Below, one piece after another: positions 1 to 11,042 of a stretch of DNA of 64,000 nt (position 1 is its first letter; every line of letters starts with the position of its first letter). The stretch is from contig BCKT01000013.1 of NCBI GenBank assembly GCA_003116875.1, positions 999,455 to 1,063,454 on the forward strand. The letters are read 5' to 3'. A program made the translations under genes and the position numbers. This stretch comes from Takashimella koratensis. Taxonomy: Eukaryota; Basidiomycota; Tremellomycetes; Trichosporonales; Tetragoniomycetaceae. The notes under the pieces were generated by a model, which did no database searches, had not been told where the DNA came from, and saw only the letters and a program-made list of their open reading frames with translations.

Positions 1-201
1 GTTCCGTCGGCTTGGAGACTGCCAAAAGTCTGGATGAAAGCCGGCATCTCTTTGCAACCAGAGATGTAACCGCTGTGATCCGAGGTCAGCTCGATCCTCA
101 TTTATTGGCACTGATAGGACCTACGTGTCGTAGCCGAACAAGAAGCCGGCAAAGGAGGCAAACGCCCCGAGGATCACGGCGAGCGCAGGAAGGCCAGCCA
201 T
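1..201 (-). CDS. MFS hexose/sugar transporter, N-terminal fragment
   Basis: Only the first two exons are inside the window; the gene runs off the left edge. The start is ATG at 201 and exon 1 is 125-201. The intron at 73-124 has a GTAGGT donor and a CAG acceptor, and exon 2 continues past base 1. The peptide begins with a hydrophobic helix leading into GFLFGYDTGYISGCKEM. The FGYDTG segment after the first helix is the hallmark of fungal plasma-membrane sugar porters (hexose:H+ symporters), and the following PAFIQTFG fits the first extracellular loop. It diverges from the oxidoreductase gene that starts at 773. The substrate cannot be judged from this fragment. Confidence 0.8.
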
Positions 202-772
202 GGTTGATCAAGTGATTGAATGAGAGGCTGAAGTTGAAGTTGAGAGAACGACGAGAGTGGGTGAGAGATTGGAGACCCGCGGGGGATAGTGTACCGAGGA
301 TTAACAGAGTGTCGGAAGACTGCTCATTCTGCCTCCTTCTCGCCACAGATCTCTGATATATATATGTGATCTGTTTGCGGTTGACTGTTTGGCGGAGGTG
401 AAGTGTGAGCAATCGAAAAAACGGAACTTCGTCATGCTCGTGCGCCCGTGAGCGTTCCGTTCTCCGGAGGGTAAGGGGCAGTAAGGGGAATTCCCCGGGC
501 TCCGGCTGGGGCAACAGGGGTTGGTGGCTGCGCATGTGATCGGAACACTGTGCTCCTTTTGGTTATGATGACGTCGGTGTCGTCCGTCGGGATACTCCCT
601 TCCGGCATCGAAGCCATGACAGAACAGTGTTCCGAGGCGACCAAGTTTTCACAAGACCTGCGCGTAGGTCAGCATTGTTGACAATACAGGCTCGTTTATT
701 GTCGGTCCGGGAGTCGAAGAAGAAAAAAAGTTGACCACTTGTTCGACAGCTGGCCTCTGCGTACCTCTGATC
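202..772. promoter_or_regulatory. Divergent promoter, sugar transporter / oxidoreductase
   Basis: This is a 571-bp gap between two divergent starts. An alternating AT run (ATATATATAT, 356-365) is the only TATA-like element. Two tandem GTAAGGGG units (471-478 and 481-488) lead into the perfect palindrome GGGGAATTCCCC (485-496). AGGGG resembles the yeast stress-response element. No gene is seen. Confidence 0.45.
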
Positions 773-2231
773 ATGTTCAAAAACATTCTCCCTCCTCTTC
801 GCTCCGTTTCTGCAGCTCGATCCACCCCTCGATTTTCACCTACCTTCCCCAGAGCAATGGTCAACGTCCAGCAGTCCAACGGCGTCCACTCGGTCGCTTT
901 CGTCCCCTCGGCCACCCCCACTGAGCCCGTCCGCGTCCTCTACATTGGTGCAGGCAACAGTGAGTAGCACGTCCTCACCTCAGACCTCATGCTGACTTGG
1001 CTGCAGTCAACTTCGGCTCAGACGAAGGAGTAAGCCCGTTCATGTTGCGATTCCAGCTGACGCCTAGCCATGGAACCACTCGAAGCGTCTTGAGCAAAAG
1101 CTCGACACCCGACTCCAAGTGGTCGGCATCGTCGACCCGGCGACCGCACGTGCGCAGGGTGTCCTTGATGCTAAGCGAAGCTCTCTTGCTGCTGCTGCAT
1201 ACAAGAACGCAGCTTTGTATTCCTCGATCAAAGAAGCTGGGGAAGCACTCAAGTCCAACCCTCCTCACCTGATCCTCCTCGGTTCTCCCCCCGCCTTCCG
1301 TGGCCGGATCGACTCCAGCAAGGGCTTTGACGCGGAAGTTCAGCTCTCTGACGCGTTCCCCAAATCCGCTCTCTTCGTTGAGAAGCCGATCAGCTCGGGA
1401 CCCGTCGACGAGGCGATTGAGGTTGCCGACCTCCTCGAGTCCCGTAAATCCAACTTGGTCAGCGTAGGCTACATGCTTCGTTACTCCGCCGCTTCTCGCA
1501 AGATCAAGGAGATCATCGAGGAGAACAACCTCACAGTTATGATGACCTCGGCACGCTATGTCATGGGTAAGTCTACAGCTCCAGCACATACTGACCTCCA
1601 GCATACGAGTTTAGCCGGAAGCTCGCATGGTGGAACAAGGCGATCGATTGTGGACCGATCGTCGAGCAAGCGACCCACTTTGTCGACTTGTCTCGCATGT
1701 TTGGCGGCGATATCCTCCTCGACACTATCATGGCCCACTCGCTCGAATGGTACGAGGCTCCAGGAAAGCTCACCAAGCTCAACGTCGACGAGAGCTTGAT
1801 CCCCGAGGAGGACCGGATCCCTCGATTCACCTCGGCGACGTGGAAGTATGTGTCTGGAGCGATTGGTCATCTCGAGCACGGCGTTGCCCTCCAGGGCACC
1901 GAATTCTCCACTGAGCTCACCGTCTTCGCCGATGGGTACCAAATGAAGCTTGTGGACCCTTACAACCGGCCCACACTCTATGTTCGCCGACCGGGGTCTG
2001 ATAGCGAGGAGGTCTACAACTTCCACGACGACGACCCATTCCTTAGCGAAATGTCGACCGTCATCGACATGGTCGAGGGTCGCGAGCCCGCTGTCCCGGT
2101 TTTGTCCACCTATGCCGATGGTGAGTTCCTCCCTGCGCACGCTCGTGCTGACCTCTTCAGCTGTCAAGACTTATGAGGCGACCTGGGCAATCCGATTCGC
2201 TAGTGAGAAGACCATGCAGCCTCGTAAATGA
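773..2231 (+). CDS. Gfo/Idh/MocA-family NAD(P)-dependent oxidoreductase
   Basis: The product is about 432 aa from ATG 773, or 404 aa from the in-frame ATG at 857. There are five exons (introns 960-1006, 1030-1067, 1567-1601, 2121-2160), and the spliced length is a multiple of three. The Rossmann domain opens with VRVLYIGAGN. FVEKPISSG carries the EKP lysine typical of the family. DCGPIVEQATHFVDL, in the alpha/beta substrate domain, supplies the conserved histidine. The family oxidises or reduces sugars, polyols and related compounds with NAD(P); the substrate here is unknown. The first 28 residues from ATG 773 are basic and serine-rich, like a mitochondrial presequence, so both starts may be used. 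Its neighbour is a divergent sugar transporter, which suits a sugar-oxidising role. Confidence 0.85.
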
Positions 2232-2494
2232 GATGGACATTGTTTGTTGGGAGTTAGCGTTAGTGACCACACCTGTAATAGACCATTGGCTTCATAAATG
2301 CATCGGGTTACGTTCATGGCAGAAATGATCTCTACTCCGTTTTTCTTCAAGTTAGTCCTCAATCAGTTCAGCGCTGGACCCAGGTCAAGGTCGACACCGG
2401 ATTGCCAAATACATACACATGACTCTATATCGCACGGAACGCGATGTCTATCTCCGAAGCAGACCTGAAAGAAGGCAACTACAGTAAATGCTAG

Positions 2495-3327
2495 CTAGAC
2501 AGAGTGAATCATGTCTGTCGGCTCCAATCGCCACCGTCTGACGTCCACTCCGTTCGCCATGTCCACGGCATCCACTAACCACGTCAGAATCCATTCCAAG
2601 ACCTCTAACTCACCTCTCGCCAATGTCTCTTCCCACGAATTAAAGATCCCAGCTGCAAAGTTCCTCTTTGCCACGCGCATTCTCGACACCTCCGGCTCTA
2701 CCTCAATCCAGACTCTCAAATCCATCATCTCCGCGCATGTCTTCCATCCTGGCTGGGTGTAATGCGTGTAAAGCCCCTCGATGATGACGATCCGGTCCTG
2801 AGGCAACACAGCACCACCGGCAGCAACAGGGTCTTTGATGTGGTGGAGAAAAGTTGGGAAAGGAATCGACTCGCCCAGTCCGAGCTTTGAGAGCGGTTTC
2901 CGTAACTGCTCAACAAAGCTTTGGTACAGAGGCTGGTTGAAAGTGAATGCGGCGCCCTTAAAGATCAGCTTTCTGGACGTGGGAACGACCTACTCTTCTC
3001 CAGTGAGCTTCTACTGGGTCGGGCATCTCGTCAAGCTCTGCTCGCGAATAATGCCACCCGTCTAAAGGAACGGTGACAGCCTGGGGAGCAGGTACCTCAT
3101 AGTGGTCCCTCGACAAGTCGCTCAAAAGCTTGTTGAGGACAACGATTAAAGGATCCACAACAGTGCTCTTACCGCACCCCGGTGGGCCAGCAAGTCCAAC
3201 TAGTAATCTCTGGTCTTTAGGTTTTCTAGATTCATCGTTAGAGACGTTCTGATGTGATCTTGTTCTGGACTGACTTGGAAAACGAGATCAAGATTTTGCG
3301 GGCGAGCGCGTCGATTTGAGAGTCCAT
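2495..3327 (-). CDS. P-loop kinase, uridine kinase / YFH7-like
   Basis: The product is 248 aa in three exons (2994-3225 is the middle one; introns 3226-3274 and 2957-2993). The Walker A motif GPPGCGKST is near residue 30. LDGWHYSRAELDEMPDP, followed by AHWRRGAAFTFN, is the lid and substrate region seen in fungal uridine-kinase/phosphoribulokinase-like proteins of the YFH7 type. VIIEGLYTHY is the Walker-B-like strand, and a basic RMRVAKRN segment follows. The expected role is ATP-dependent phosphorylation of a small hydroxylated metabolite; the substrate is not known. The second intron ends in TTTAAG and the first has a GTCAGT donor, both slightly unusual, but they restore a frame matching the family. 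The gene is convergent with the oxidoreductase, 263 bp apart. Confidence 0.8.
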
Positions 3328-3943
3328 GGCAGTGGTGAATGCAAGGTAGTAGCGGCTCACGTCTACATGAAAACATAGTCTACACGTCTTGTTTCGCCGA
3401 ACCACATGGACCGGTGCCGATAGACCTCACTCACATTTTCCCCATTGAGACTTTCGGGTCGCCTCGACCCGCTCACCTTGAGTTCCTGCTTGCGGCGACC
3501 ACTTGACGGGTAAATGCTTGCCGTCGAGCATGTGTTCCCCACATCCCGCCGGTGCGCATCGCGGAATCACTCGGATGTTGTGGACAAACACGATAACCTG
3601 CCTGCTTCGGCCGTCGTCGTTTGCCCGGAACACAGGGTTCCGGCTCACAGTCTTCCGAGCGGAAAAGCCACTGACGTTAGTACGACGCCTTGCAACTGGA
3701 ATAAGAAACATCGAGACGCCGTTGTCAGATCTTCTGCATGTGGAACAGTGTGGACCGAACGTCGATACATCCCTGAGTCGTCAGAGCCTACCGGCCGACC
3801 TCCGACCGGCGGCTTCTCTGACCCGCTTCACGATGGTCAGATGCAAGACGCAAACGCGATCGCCCCCTCGCCCCTCGCTTCAAAAACTTTGCACACACAC
3901 ACGTCTGTTCACTCTCCAACACCACTCACAACAATCCACCAAC
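3328..3943. promoter_or_regulatory. Divergent promoter, kinase / SDR
   Basis: This is a 616-bp gap. The last 60 bases before the SDR start are rich in CA and CT (ACACACAC, then CAACACCACTCACAACAATC), typical of a fungal 5' leader. No TATA box or gene is evident. Confidence 0.4.
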
Positions 3944-5101
3944 ATGCCCACCGCTACCGCTCCCTCTGCCTCCGCCAGCGCCCTCTTCCAGTCCGTCAGC
4001 GGCTCGGGCGCTCTCCTCACTGCCAACCTCTTCAACGTCGAGGGCTGGGTCGCCGTCGGTGAGTTTCATTTGCGCTAGCTCTGGAAGTATCACTCACACT
4101 AGTCTAGTCACTGGCGGCGGAACCGGCCTTGGCTTGGTGACTGCGACCGCGCTCGCTGAGAACGGCTGCAAGGTCTACATCACTGGTCGTCGCGCTGAGC
4201 CATTGAAGGCCGCTGCCGAGGGCTTCCCGGCCAAGGGCAAGGGTAGCATTCACGCTATCCAGGCCGACGTCAGCACCAAGGAGGGTATCACCGCTCTCCG
4301 AGAGAAGCTCGAGTCGCAAGAGAAGTTTATCAACCTCCTCGTTAACAGTGAGTGAGCGGATCTGGAAGAGAGCTGACGAAACAGACCATGGTGTCTCTCT
4401 TGGCTGCGCCAACATTGACGAGTGCGACCAGACCCCCGAGGGTCTCTCCGCTCAGATGTTCGATGGCGAGTCCTTTGACGGATGGTGAGTGACCCTTCAA
4501 AGTGTATTTCTGACGAACGCAGGCTCGACACCTACCGCATCAACACTGCGTCTTACCACTTCACCGCCTTCGCCCTCCTCCCTCTCCTTGCCGCTGCCAA
4601 GACCGTTGGTGGCTTCCCGGAGCCCGGAAACATCATCAACCTCTCCTCCATGTCAGGTATCACCAAGACCTCGCAGCACGGTCAGTTCAACTACAACGCC
4701 TCCAAGGCCGCCACCATCCTTCTCTCGCACATGCTCGCCACCGAGTTTGCTCGCCGAAACTTGGGCATCCGCGTCAACGTCGTCTGCCCCGGTTACTTCC
4801 CTTCGGTAAGTGAAATAGTCCAGCGTATCGGTTCAAACTGACCTTTTGCAGGGCATGACCGTCATTGACCCGTCTGACAACACTGGCTCGGCCGACCACT
4901 TCAAGGAGTTCAGGACCAAGTGGGCCATCCCCTTTGGCCGCCCGGGAAGCGCGATCGACTACGCTCAGTGCATCTTCGGCTTGGCTACCAACAAATACGT
5001 CACTGGTACCGAGTTTGTCATTGACGGTGGCTGGCTCCTCGAGGCTGGTAGGTTGAAACCTGGGTGTAAAGAGCTCCGCTGACCTGTCTTTAGCTTTCTA
5101 A
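3944..5101 (+). CDS. Short-chain dehydrogenase/reductase (SDR)
   Basis: The product is 313 aa in six exons (introns 4059-4107, 4348-4384, 4485-4522, 4806-4851, 5048-5093); the last exon encodes only the final two residues. The cofactor loop is VTGGGTGLG and the adenine-side motif is ITGRRAEPL. NLLVNNHG is the NNxG strand. The catalytic serine lies in INLSSMSG and the Tyr/Lys pair in YNASK. CPGYFPSGM and FVIDGGW are the usual C-terminal classical-SDR blocks. It should be a soluble NAD(P)-dependent alcohol/ketone or sugar-type oxidoreductase; the substrate is undetermined. The Ala/Ser-rich first 30 residues are not a clear targeting signal. It is convergent with the Zn2Cys6 regulator, 57 bp apart. 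Confidence 0.9.
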
Positions 5102-5158
5102 GCCGATAGAGTTTGCCCCATTTCATGCTCCTTGTACAGTATGCATATATTCAGGATG

Positions 5159-7654
5159 CTATCGATTCTTAGTACCATTCCCGTTCCCGTTAGCATCATG
5201 ATTGGTGATCGTTGCTAGAAAGTCGTCGAGACCTAGGGCTGTGAACGTATCTGGATGGAAATCGTTGCCCCAGATTTCAGACCTTTATATTAGCTATGAC
5301 TGCTACTCTTGACTCACCAGTACCGCTCGACATCAAGCACACTGCGAGACGCTTGGTCCACACTTCCCTGAGGCCAACTAGAAAAGTCCATGTTGGCCTG
5401 CAGCATGTCTGCTCCCGCCGAGTCCGCTGCAGGCGCTGGCGATTGATCGAGGAAGCTTTCCAGAATGTTCGCATATACTACGCCGACCTAATCGTTAGCG
5501 GAGGTTACGAACACGAGCTTACTTTACGCAGCGCACGTAGCTGACGGAACCATCCTGCCGTCGTGGAAAGCATTGATCGCCAGTACGCAGTCGAAGTATG
5601 ATGTGGCTCCCATTCCATAGATAGCAGAATCGTAAGAGACGCCTGGAAAGCGAAGAAAAGCGCGTACCACTCAGTACCTCGAGTCATCTCCCCCTCTTGT
5701 CGAACAAAGTTTGTGATATCCTCCAGATTCTCGAGCGCAAGCGTGCGGCATAGTCTGTTGTCAGCGTGTGGCAATGATTGAAACTCACCCAATACACTCT
5801 TGCATTGCTGGACTGAGGCGGGTAAACCGATTGGCGTCCCATGCGGCAGCGAGCAGAACCGGGCGGAAGAGAATCGCCCTAAAGTCTCGGGTTCGCCAGA
5901 CTTGTACAGCAAGTGCGAGTCGATGCGGACCTGGATGCTGGGACCGCATAAAGTCTGGCAACCGAGCGAGAGCAGAAGCGACGTGGTCATCGCACCACTT
6001 GATCTGTTCCAAGGTCGGTGCTCGAGCCGAGTGAAGGATCCGGTCGTGGACGTGACATGTCGCTCGAGCCAGGTGCGCCTGGACAATCAATGCCGAGTAC
6101 GCTGTTGGTCGAGCGACATCGTTGGGCGCCTCGGCAGTAGAGACAGTCAGATCCTCGTCGTCGCAGTTGATAGGCAAAGGGACCGAGGCAAGCTGTGAGT
6201 TGCTCAGGGCGTGTGGTCGACCAAACGTCACTGAGCATCCTGCTTCCAGAGTGACCAGCGCCCACCAGACACGCGAGCGCATCTCGACTTTGAGCGCAGA
6301 TGGGGCGAGATTGGCAGTGGCCGAGGGCTGGTGGACGTGCAGACCGAGGGCGATACCCATGCGGATTGCCCATCCCAGACAGAGGTACCCCGCGTTGGGT
6401 TTGTTTGCGCGTTGAAGATAGTTTGCCATGACTGCGAGACCTTGGCACAGCTCCAGACTGCCTTCTTCCAGCATATCGCTCTGCAACGCTGTCCGCGCTA
6501 CTCGATAGTACTTGCGCCCATCTTCTGCCCCTTCCGAAGACGCCAAATCGAATGCGCCCATTGCGAAGATCATATTGAGAAGGACGTGAGAGCCAACCGT
6601 CGTAGGGATCGGGACTGCACCAGTGATCTGCGCTCGGATGGATGGCTCGTGCACCAAAGGTGTGAGCGAGTCTGAGATCAGCTAGAGTTCCTAGTGGTGT
6701 ACTTACGAAAGTATCGGAAATAGCTGTCAACATAGTGTCGAACCTCTGACATCGGCGGCATTTGGAACCTCGGCCGAAGAACAATTGCGTTGAGAGGCGA
6801 CGAGCTGTCATGTGAAGTGATGCCCATCGGTAAGAGAGCTCCAAACTCTTGGGGGAAATGAGGCGCTTTGATCGCTGATAGCTCCTTTCCTCGCACGGAT
6901 AGTCGTCGTATTGCGTTCAAGAAGGTTGCCGAAGACGATAGGCCCAAAAAGCTGATACCCTTGTCCGCGCTCGGCACCCCCCAACCCATCCCATCCAACT
7001 GCCGCGTGCTCTCGTCTCCCCCATCGTCCTCATGCCAAGCATAGTCCTCCAGCTCGGGTTGTTCGATGTTGCGAAACTCTGATGCGGGTTTGAGTGTGAT
7101 GGTAACATTGGATGGGGATGGCAACCGCGTTGCCGGCAAGGCATTCTCGAACATCACAGGCGGGTCGAGATCGTTGGGAGCTGGTTCGTCGGGAAGGGGC
7201 GGCATAGGCGGCATTTGCTGGTTGATCTGGAGACCGGCAAGTTTGATCTGATCTAGAGCAGCACCGATTCCCGCTACCTTGGCGGTGTGCTCAACGTCGA
7301 GGAGAGACAATTGTGGGCAGAGCGCCGCCCAGAGTTGCTCGTACAGTTCAACCCTGCAAGGCTTAGTACTAGGCCCATCGAAAAAGCTCACCGTTGTTCC
7401 AGCTCCGACATCCGCGCTCGAGTAAGAGGTGTCCTCTCCACACGCGCTTCGTACATACATGTACGACCCTCAGACTCGCACCTCTCACATGGCTGACGAG
7501 AATCGCAGGCGAGTTTGCGGTTTCCTGTGCTGGGTCAGCGGGAGCTTGTGCTTCGAGCTTTTCCTCACTCACGGCAGGATTCACACGCGGCGGCAGCCCG
7601 ATGCCGCTTGGCTCGAGCTACACTCGCGCCGTCGTCCGAGTCGTGTCCAGACAT
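5159..7654 (-). CDS. Zn(II)2Cys6 transcription factor 1
   Basis: The product is 756 aa in seven exons, with a spliced length divisible by three. The start is ATG at 7654. The zinc cluster begins at about residue 24 as CESCRNRKLAC, then CERC and a final C, with spacing C-x2-C-x6-C-x5-C-x2-C-x6-C. An intron interrupts it right after the second cysteine. A short heptad-like stretch (ARMSELEQRVELYEQ) follows and could be a dimerising coil. The middle homology region shows GLAVMANYLQ, YLCLGWAIRMGIALGLH and RSRVWWALVTLE. WYALFFAFQASLTILLSMEWEP closes the domain. The protein is nuclear and should bind CGG-containing sites. Its targets are not indicated by the sequence. The intron nearest the 3' end finishes in AAAG. 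Confidence 0.9.
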
Positions 7655-7739
7655 GTATCGAGAGGATGTATGAGTGTATACAGCCGCTCGGGGCGGTAGA
7701 TGTCAATGGGAGGGCGAAAGGAAAACGAAAACAACGAAG

Positions 7740-7804
7740 TCCCCCTTCGGGTTCAGGGGGAGTTTTGCGTTTTTCTTTGTGGCGAATGGCCCCGGTCGGG
7801 GCCA
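7740..7804. repeat. Two adjacent inverted repeats
   Basis: Arms TCCCCC (7740-7745) and GGGGGA (7756-7761) flank a 10-nt loop. TGGCCCCGGTCGGGGCCA (7787-7804) is a perfect 7-bp stem with a 4-nt loop. They lie 86-150 bp upstream of the regulator start and could be protein-binding palindromes or fold in the leader RNA. Confidence 0.5.
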
Positions 7805-8672
7805 GTAACCGGAGAGGGAAGGGAACGGAGGGTCTAGCGCATCCTTGCTGGCTGTTCAAGCAGTCTAGGGCTCGTCTGCAAGCGCGCGTGAGCAAGGCTC
7901 TCAAACAGGAAACCCCCACATGTACTTTGAGACGTGCAAACGGAGCAAGAGCAAGAGAGAGGCACATGGCTTATGAACGTTTGTCAATTTCAAACGTCTC
8001 CCGAAGAGTAGATGGGAATGGCAGCCTGCATAATTGAGCATCGGCGGCTGCCTGAGCCCTTGGGACGCAAGGCAATGCTAGTGATGTACACCTCAGGCTC
8101 GACCTTGGCTGCTCAACGCAGTGGCTGCCGCGGACCGATGTTCTACAAATTACTATGGTCTGTTTCTCACCCTCTAAAATCCACACCAGCCCTGCAGGGA
8201 AACCCGTCCCACGCGTGACCTTTCTCTCGGCATAAAGATCTGTCTGAGCCGCCTATAACCGGCGTGGCGTTCAACAATTCAGTGGCCACAGAGGCCAGGC
8301 CCACCTACCGCGCAATGATCATCTGACTTTTCTGCCGCAAGGAGCGCCCACACAGATCGTTCACGGATCACTGCCAAAAACCCTATCGGGACATTGCTTG
8401 CCGAAGGAAAACTGCTTTCCGATCTTGGAAAGGCTTGAGGAACTTACCCGGGCAGTGAAACATAGATCCGGTCGCACGATGCTCTCAGCATCCTCCGGCA
8501 GGAGTCAACCGAGCGGCATCTTGTTCCTCCTCTTTCCCCACAGCACATCGCAACGCACTCGGGGCAGGCATAGTCGTGCCAAACGGTGTTCCGAAGGTGA
8601 ACGTTTCGTCAACGACGTACTAGTGCGCGGAGCACACTGAGATCCTGGGGCTCAGCGCGGGGCCTCTCGGTG

Positions 8673-8680
8673 TATATAAA
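8673..8680 (+). promoter_or_regulatory. TATA box of MFS porter
   Basis: TATATAAA lies 128 bp upstream of ATG 8808 and is followed by an A/C-rich leader. Confidence 0.6.
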
Positions 8681-8807
8681 GAAAGCTTGGAACTTCCCCA
8701 GATCACATATCCCATCTGTGACTTTACAGTCTAAAGTTGACATAAGACACAACTCTTCGACGACAGCATTTATAACATACTTCACACACATCAACGAACG
8801 TTGCGAC

Positions 8808-10884
8808 ATGTCAGCGGTCGACTTTGGAACCACCAAGACAGCCCAGGCGAGTGACGATGAGGTCGCCAAGCCCGAGGCTACCTACCACGAAAACATAAAC
8901 TCTGGAGAGTTGTTGGAGACTCGCTACGCCGGTAAGCTGAGACGTTTGATGTATAAACCTGGCGCTGACTTTCCATCAGCTCTCGGGCGTTGGGCAACTG
9001 CCAAAGTCTTCTGGAGGGCCATGATCTTTTGCATGATCCTCAACTGGGCTGCTCTCAACGATGGCGTAAGTCGAGTTACAAATTTGACTTTCGCCGCTGA
9101 CAGCATTTCCAGTTCCAGCAACAGGTGCCAGGCAATGTGATTCCGATGCAAGCTTTCATCAACCAGATGGCGGACACCACAGTGGACGGCGCTCCTGCTG
9201 TCAGTGCCAAAGTCGTTTCCTACTGGCAGGGCTTTGCCGAGATGTCCAAGACTCTTGGCATGTTCACCGGTGGTTACTTTGCCGACAGGTTTGGCCGAAA
9301 GTGAGTGAAAACATTTCAATCGGTCAACGCTGACTTGTCAGGCCGGCCATGATTGGTGCTATCGTTGTTCTCCTCGGTGGCTCCATCGCCGAGATTGCCG
9401 CCCACAGCTGGCAGACCTGGCTTGGCGCTGCCATTCTTGTCCGCGCCGGTGTCGGTCTTGCTCAGTCTATCCTTGTCACCTACGTCTCCGAGCTCTCTCC
9501 ATTCCAGATTCGCGGTTTCATGATCGGCGCATACCAGCTCTTCATTGCTGTTGGTCAACTCATTAGCGCTGTCGCCACTCAGCTTATCACCGTCAACACC
9601 CCGACTGTCTGGAAGCCACTCATTGCCACCGAGTTTATCTTCACTGGCGTGAGTTGTCATCCTTTCATAGGCGTTGATGTCAAACTGACCACCTTTAGGT
9701 GCTCATTATTTGTATCTGGTTCGTCCCGGAATCGCACCTGCACCACGCTAGGAAGGGCAACCACGAAGCGGCCAAGAGGTCGATGCTTCGTTTGTACGGA
9801 ACGGCCCCAGACTACGATGTCGTGAGTATTGGCTTTATTGTCTCAAACGCATTCTGACTCCCTCAGGAATACGAGTACCGAGTCGTTCAACACGGTCTGG
9901 AAGCGGAACGTCACTTCGCCGAAGCCGCTAAGAGCTCTTCCTACTTTGAGATCTTCCAGGGCCTCAACTGGCGCCGGACTCTCGCTGGGTGCGTGGGAAT
10001 CTGCTCGCAATGGGCTGCGGGTGCTCCCATCGTCTTTAGCTACTCGACTGTGAGTTGAGCATACCCAGCCCTGAGCCAGTGCTGACATTTCATAGTACTT
10101 TTTCAAAGTCGCCAACCTCGGAACGGACCCCTTCATCATCACCATTGTCACGTAAGTCGGCATTGAACAGTGGTAATGAGCGATCTCGCTGACACAGAAT
10201 AGGTTCGTCTTGCTTATCGTTTCGATCTCCTGCTCACTCGTCGCGTGCGAGTACATTGGTCGAAGGCCGCTTCTCGTCGGAGGCTGCTTCATGATGTTTG
10301 TTTTCAACATCGGTCTCGCCTCGACCGGGTTCTCGACGAGTGTTGGAGCTGGGCAGGCGGCTGTCGCGATGCTCTTGCTCTGGGTGCTCTGCTACGGTGC
10401 TTCCGCCGGTCCCATCGGCTTTGTGGCTGCCGGAGAAACCTCGACTCCTCGTCTCAGGGCTAAAACTACCTCTTTCAACCTCGGCTGCTACGGTATCGGC
10501 TTGTAAGTGACATACATGGTACAAAGACCACCACTGACCTCCTCCAGCGTCATCTTCCAGTGGAGTATCTCCTACATGATCTCCCCCGACGCCGGAAATC
10601 TGGGGGTTAAGGCTATTTACGTTTGGTGTGGCATGCTCGCTCCGACTACGATCCTTCTTTATTTCTTCTACCCTGAGGTGAGTAAATACTAAAGAACTTG
10701 TGGCAGTAGTTAACAGAGATCACAGACCTACGGTCGTACCTACTGGGAGTTGGACGAGCTCTACGAGCGAAAGATTCCGGCTCGGAAGTTCAAGAGTACT
10801 GCGACCATGTCGGACCAGAGTGGACACAAGAACAAAACCCTCATCTCCCGCCAAGTGGAAAACGCTGCTCCTTCGCACGCATGA
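8808..10884 (+). CDS. MFS sugar porter 1 (maltose/general alpha-glucoside type)
   Basis: The product is about 550 aa in ten exons. The order is a hydrophilic N-terminus, AMIFCMILNWAALNDG (TM1), the loop GGYFADRFGRKP (the GR-K signature between TM2 and TM3), YVSELSPFQIRG, IWFVPESHLH before the central cytosolic loop, CEYIGRRPLL, and GETSTPRLRAKTTS. PESxxxxxxKG and TYGRTYWELDELYERKIPARKF at the C-terminus are typical of fungal maltose/alpha-glucoside-type porters. It is a 12-helix plasma-membrane proton symporter. An in-frame upstream extension exists, but ATG 8808 fits the TATA box and the leader. It is convergent with the beta-glucosidase gene, 158 bp apart. Confidence 0.85.
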
Positions 10885-11042
10885 TCATTGTCGAATGAGG
10901 GGAGAGCGAGCGCAGGGGTCAGGAGTTGTTGCTGTTTGTCTTTGGCAAATTGTCGTAGGTGGTTTCGTGTCAGAGGCGAGTCAAGTCTGGTTCAAGCTTT
11001 ACAATGTATACATGCAAAAGTCTATCCGTGATGTAGCACGGT

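Larger units (their letters stand above)
7655..8807. promoter_or_regulatory. Long divergent promoter, regulator 1 / MFS porter
   Basis: This 1153-bp gap has no recognisable gene; the open frames in it show no family features. Near the regulator there are two consecutive hairpin-forming inverted repeats (7740-7761 and 7787-7804). Near the porter there is a TATATAAA box at 8673-8680. Confidence 0.5.

Noticed and set aside
7429..8037. 202-codon frame overlapping the start of regulator 1
   Set aside because: It is Arg-rich with no recognisable motif and overlaps the zinc-cluster exon of the opposite strand.
8670..8807. Upstream in-frame extension of MFS porter 1
   Set aside because: It would begin inside the TATA box region, and the extension lacks transporter-like features; ATG 8808 gives a normal porter N-terminus.
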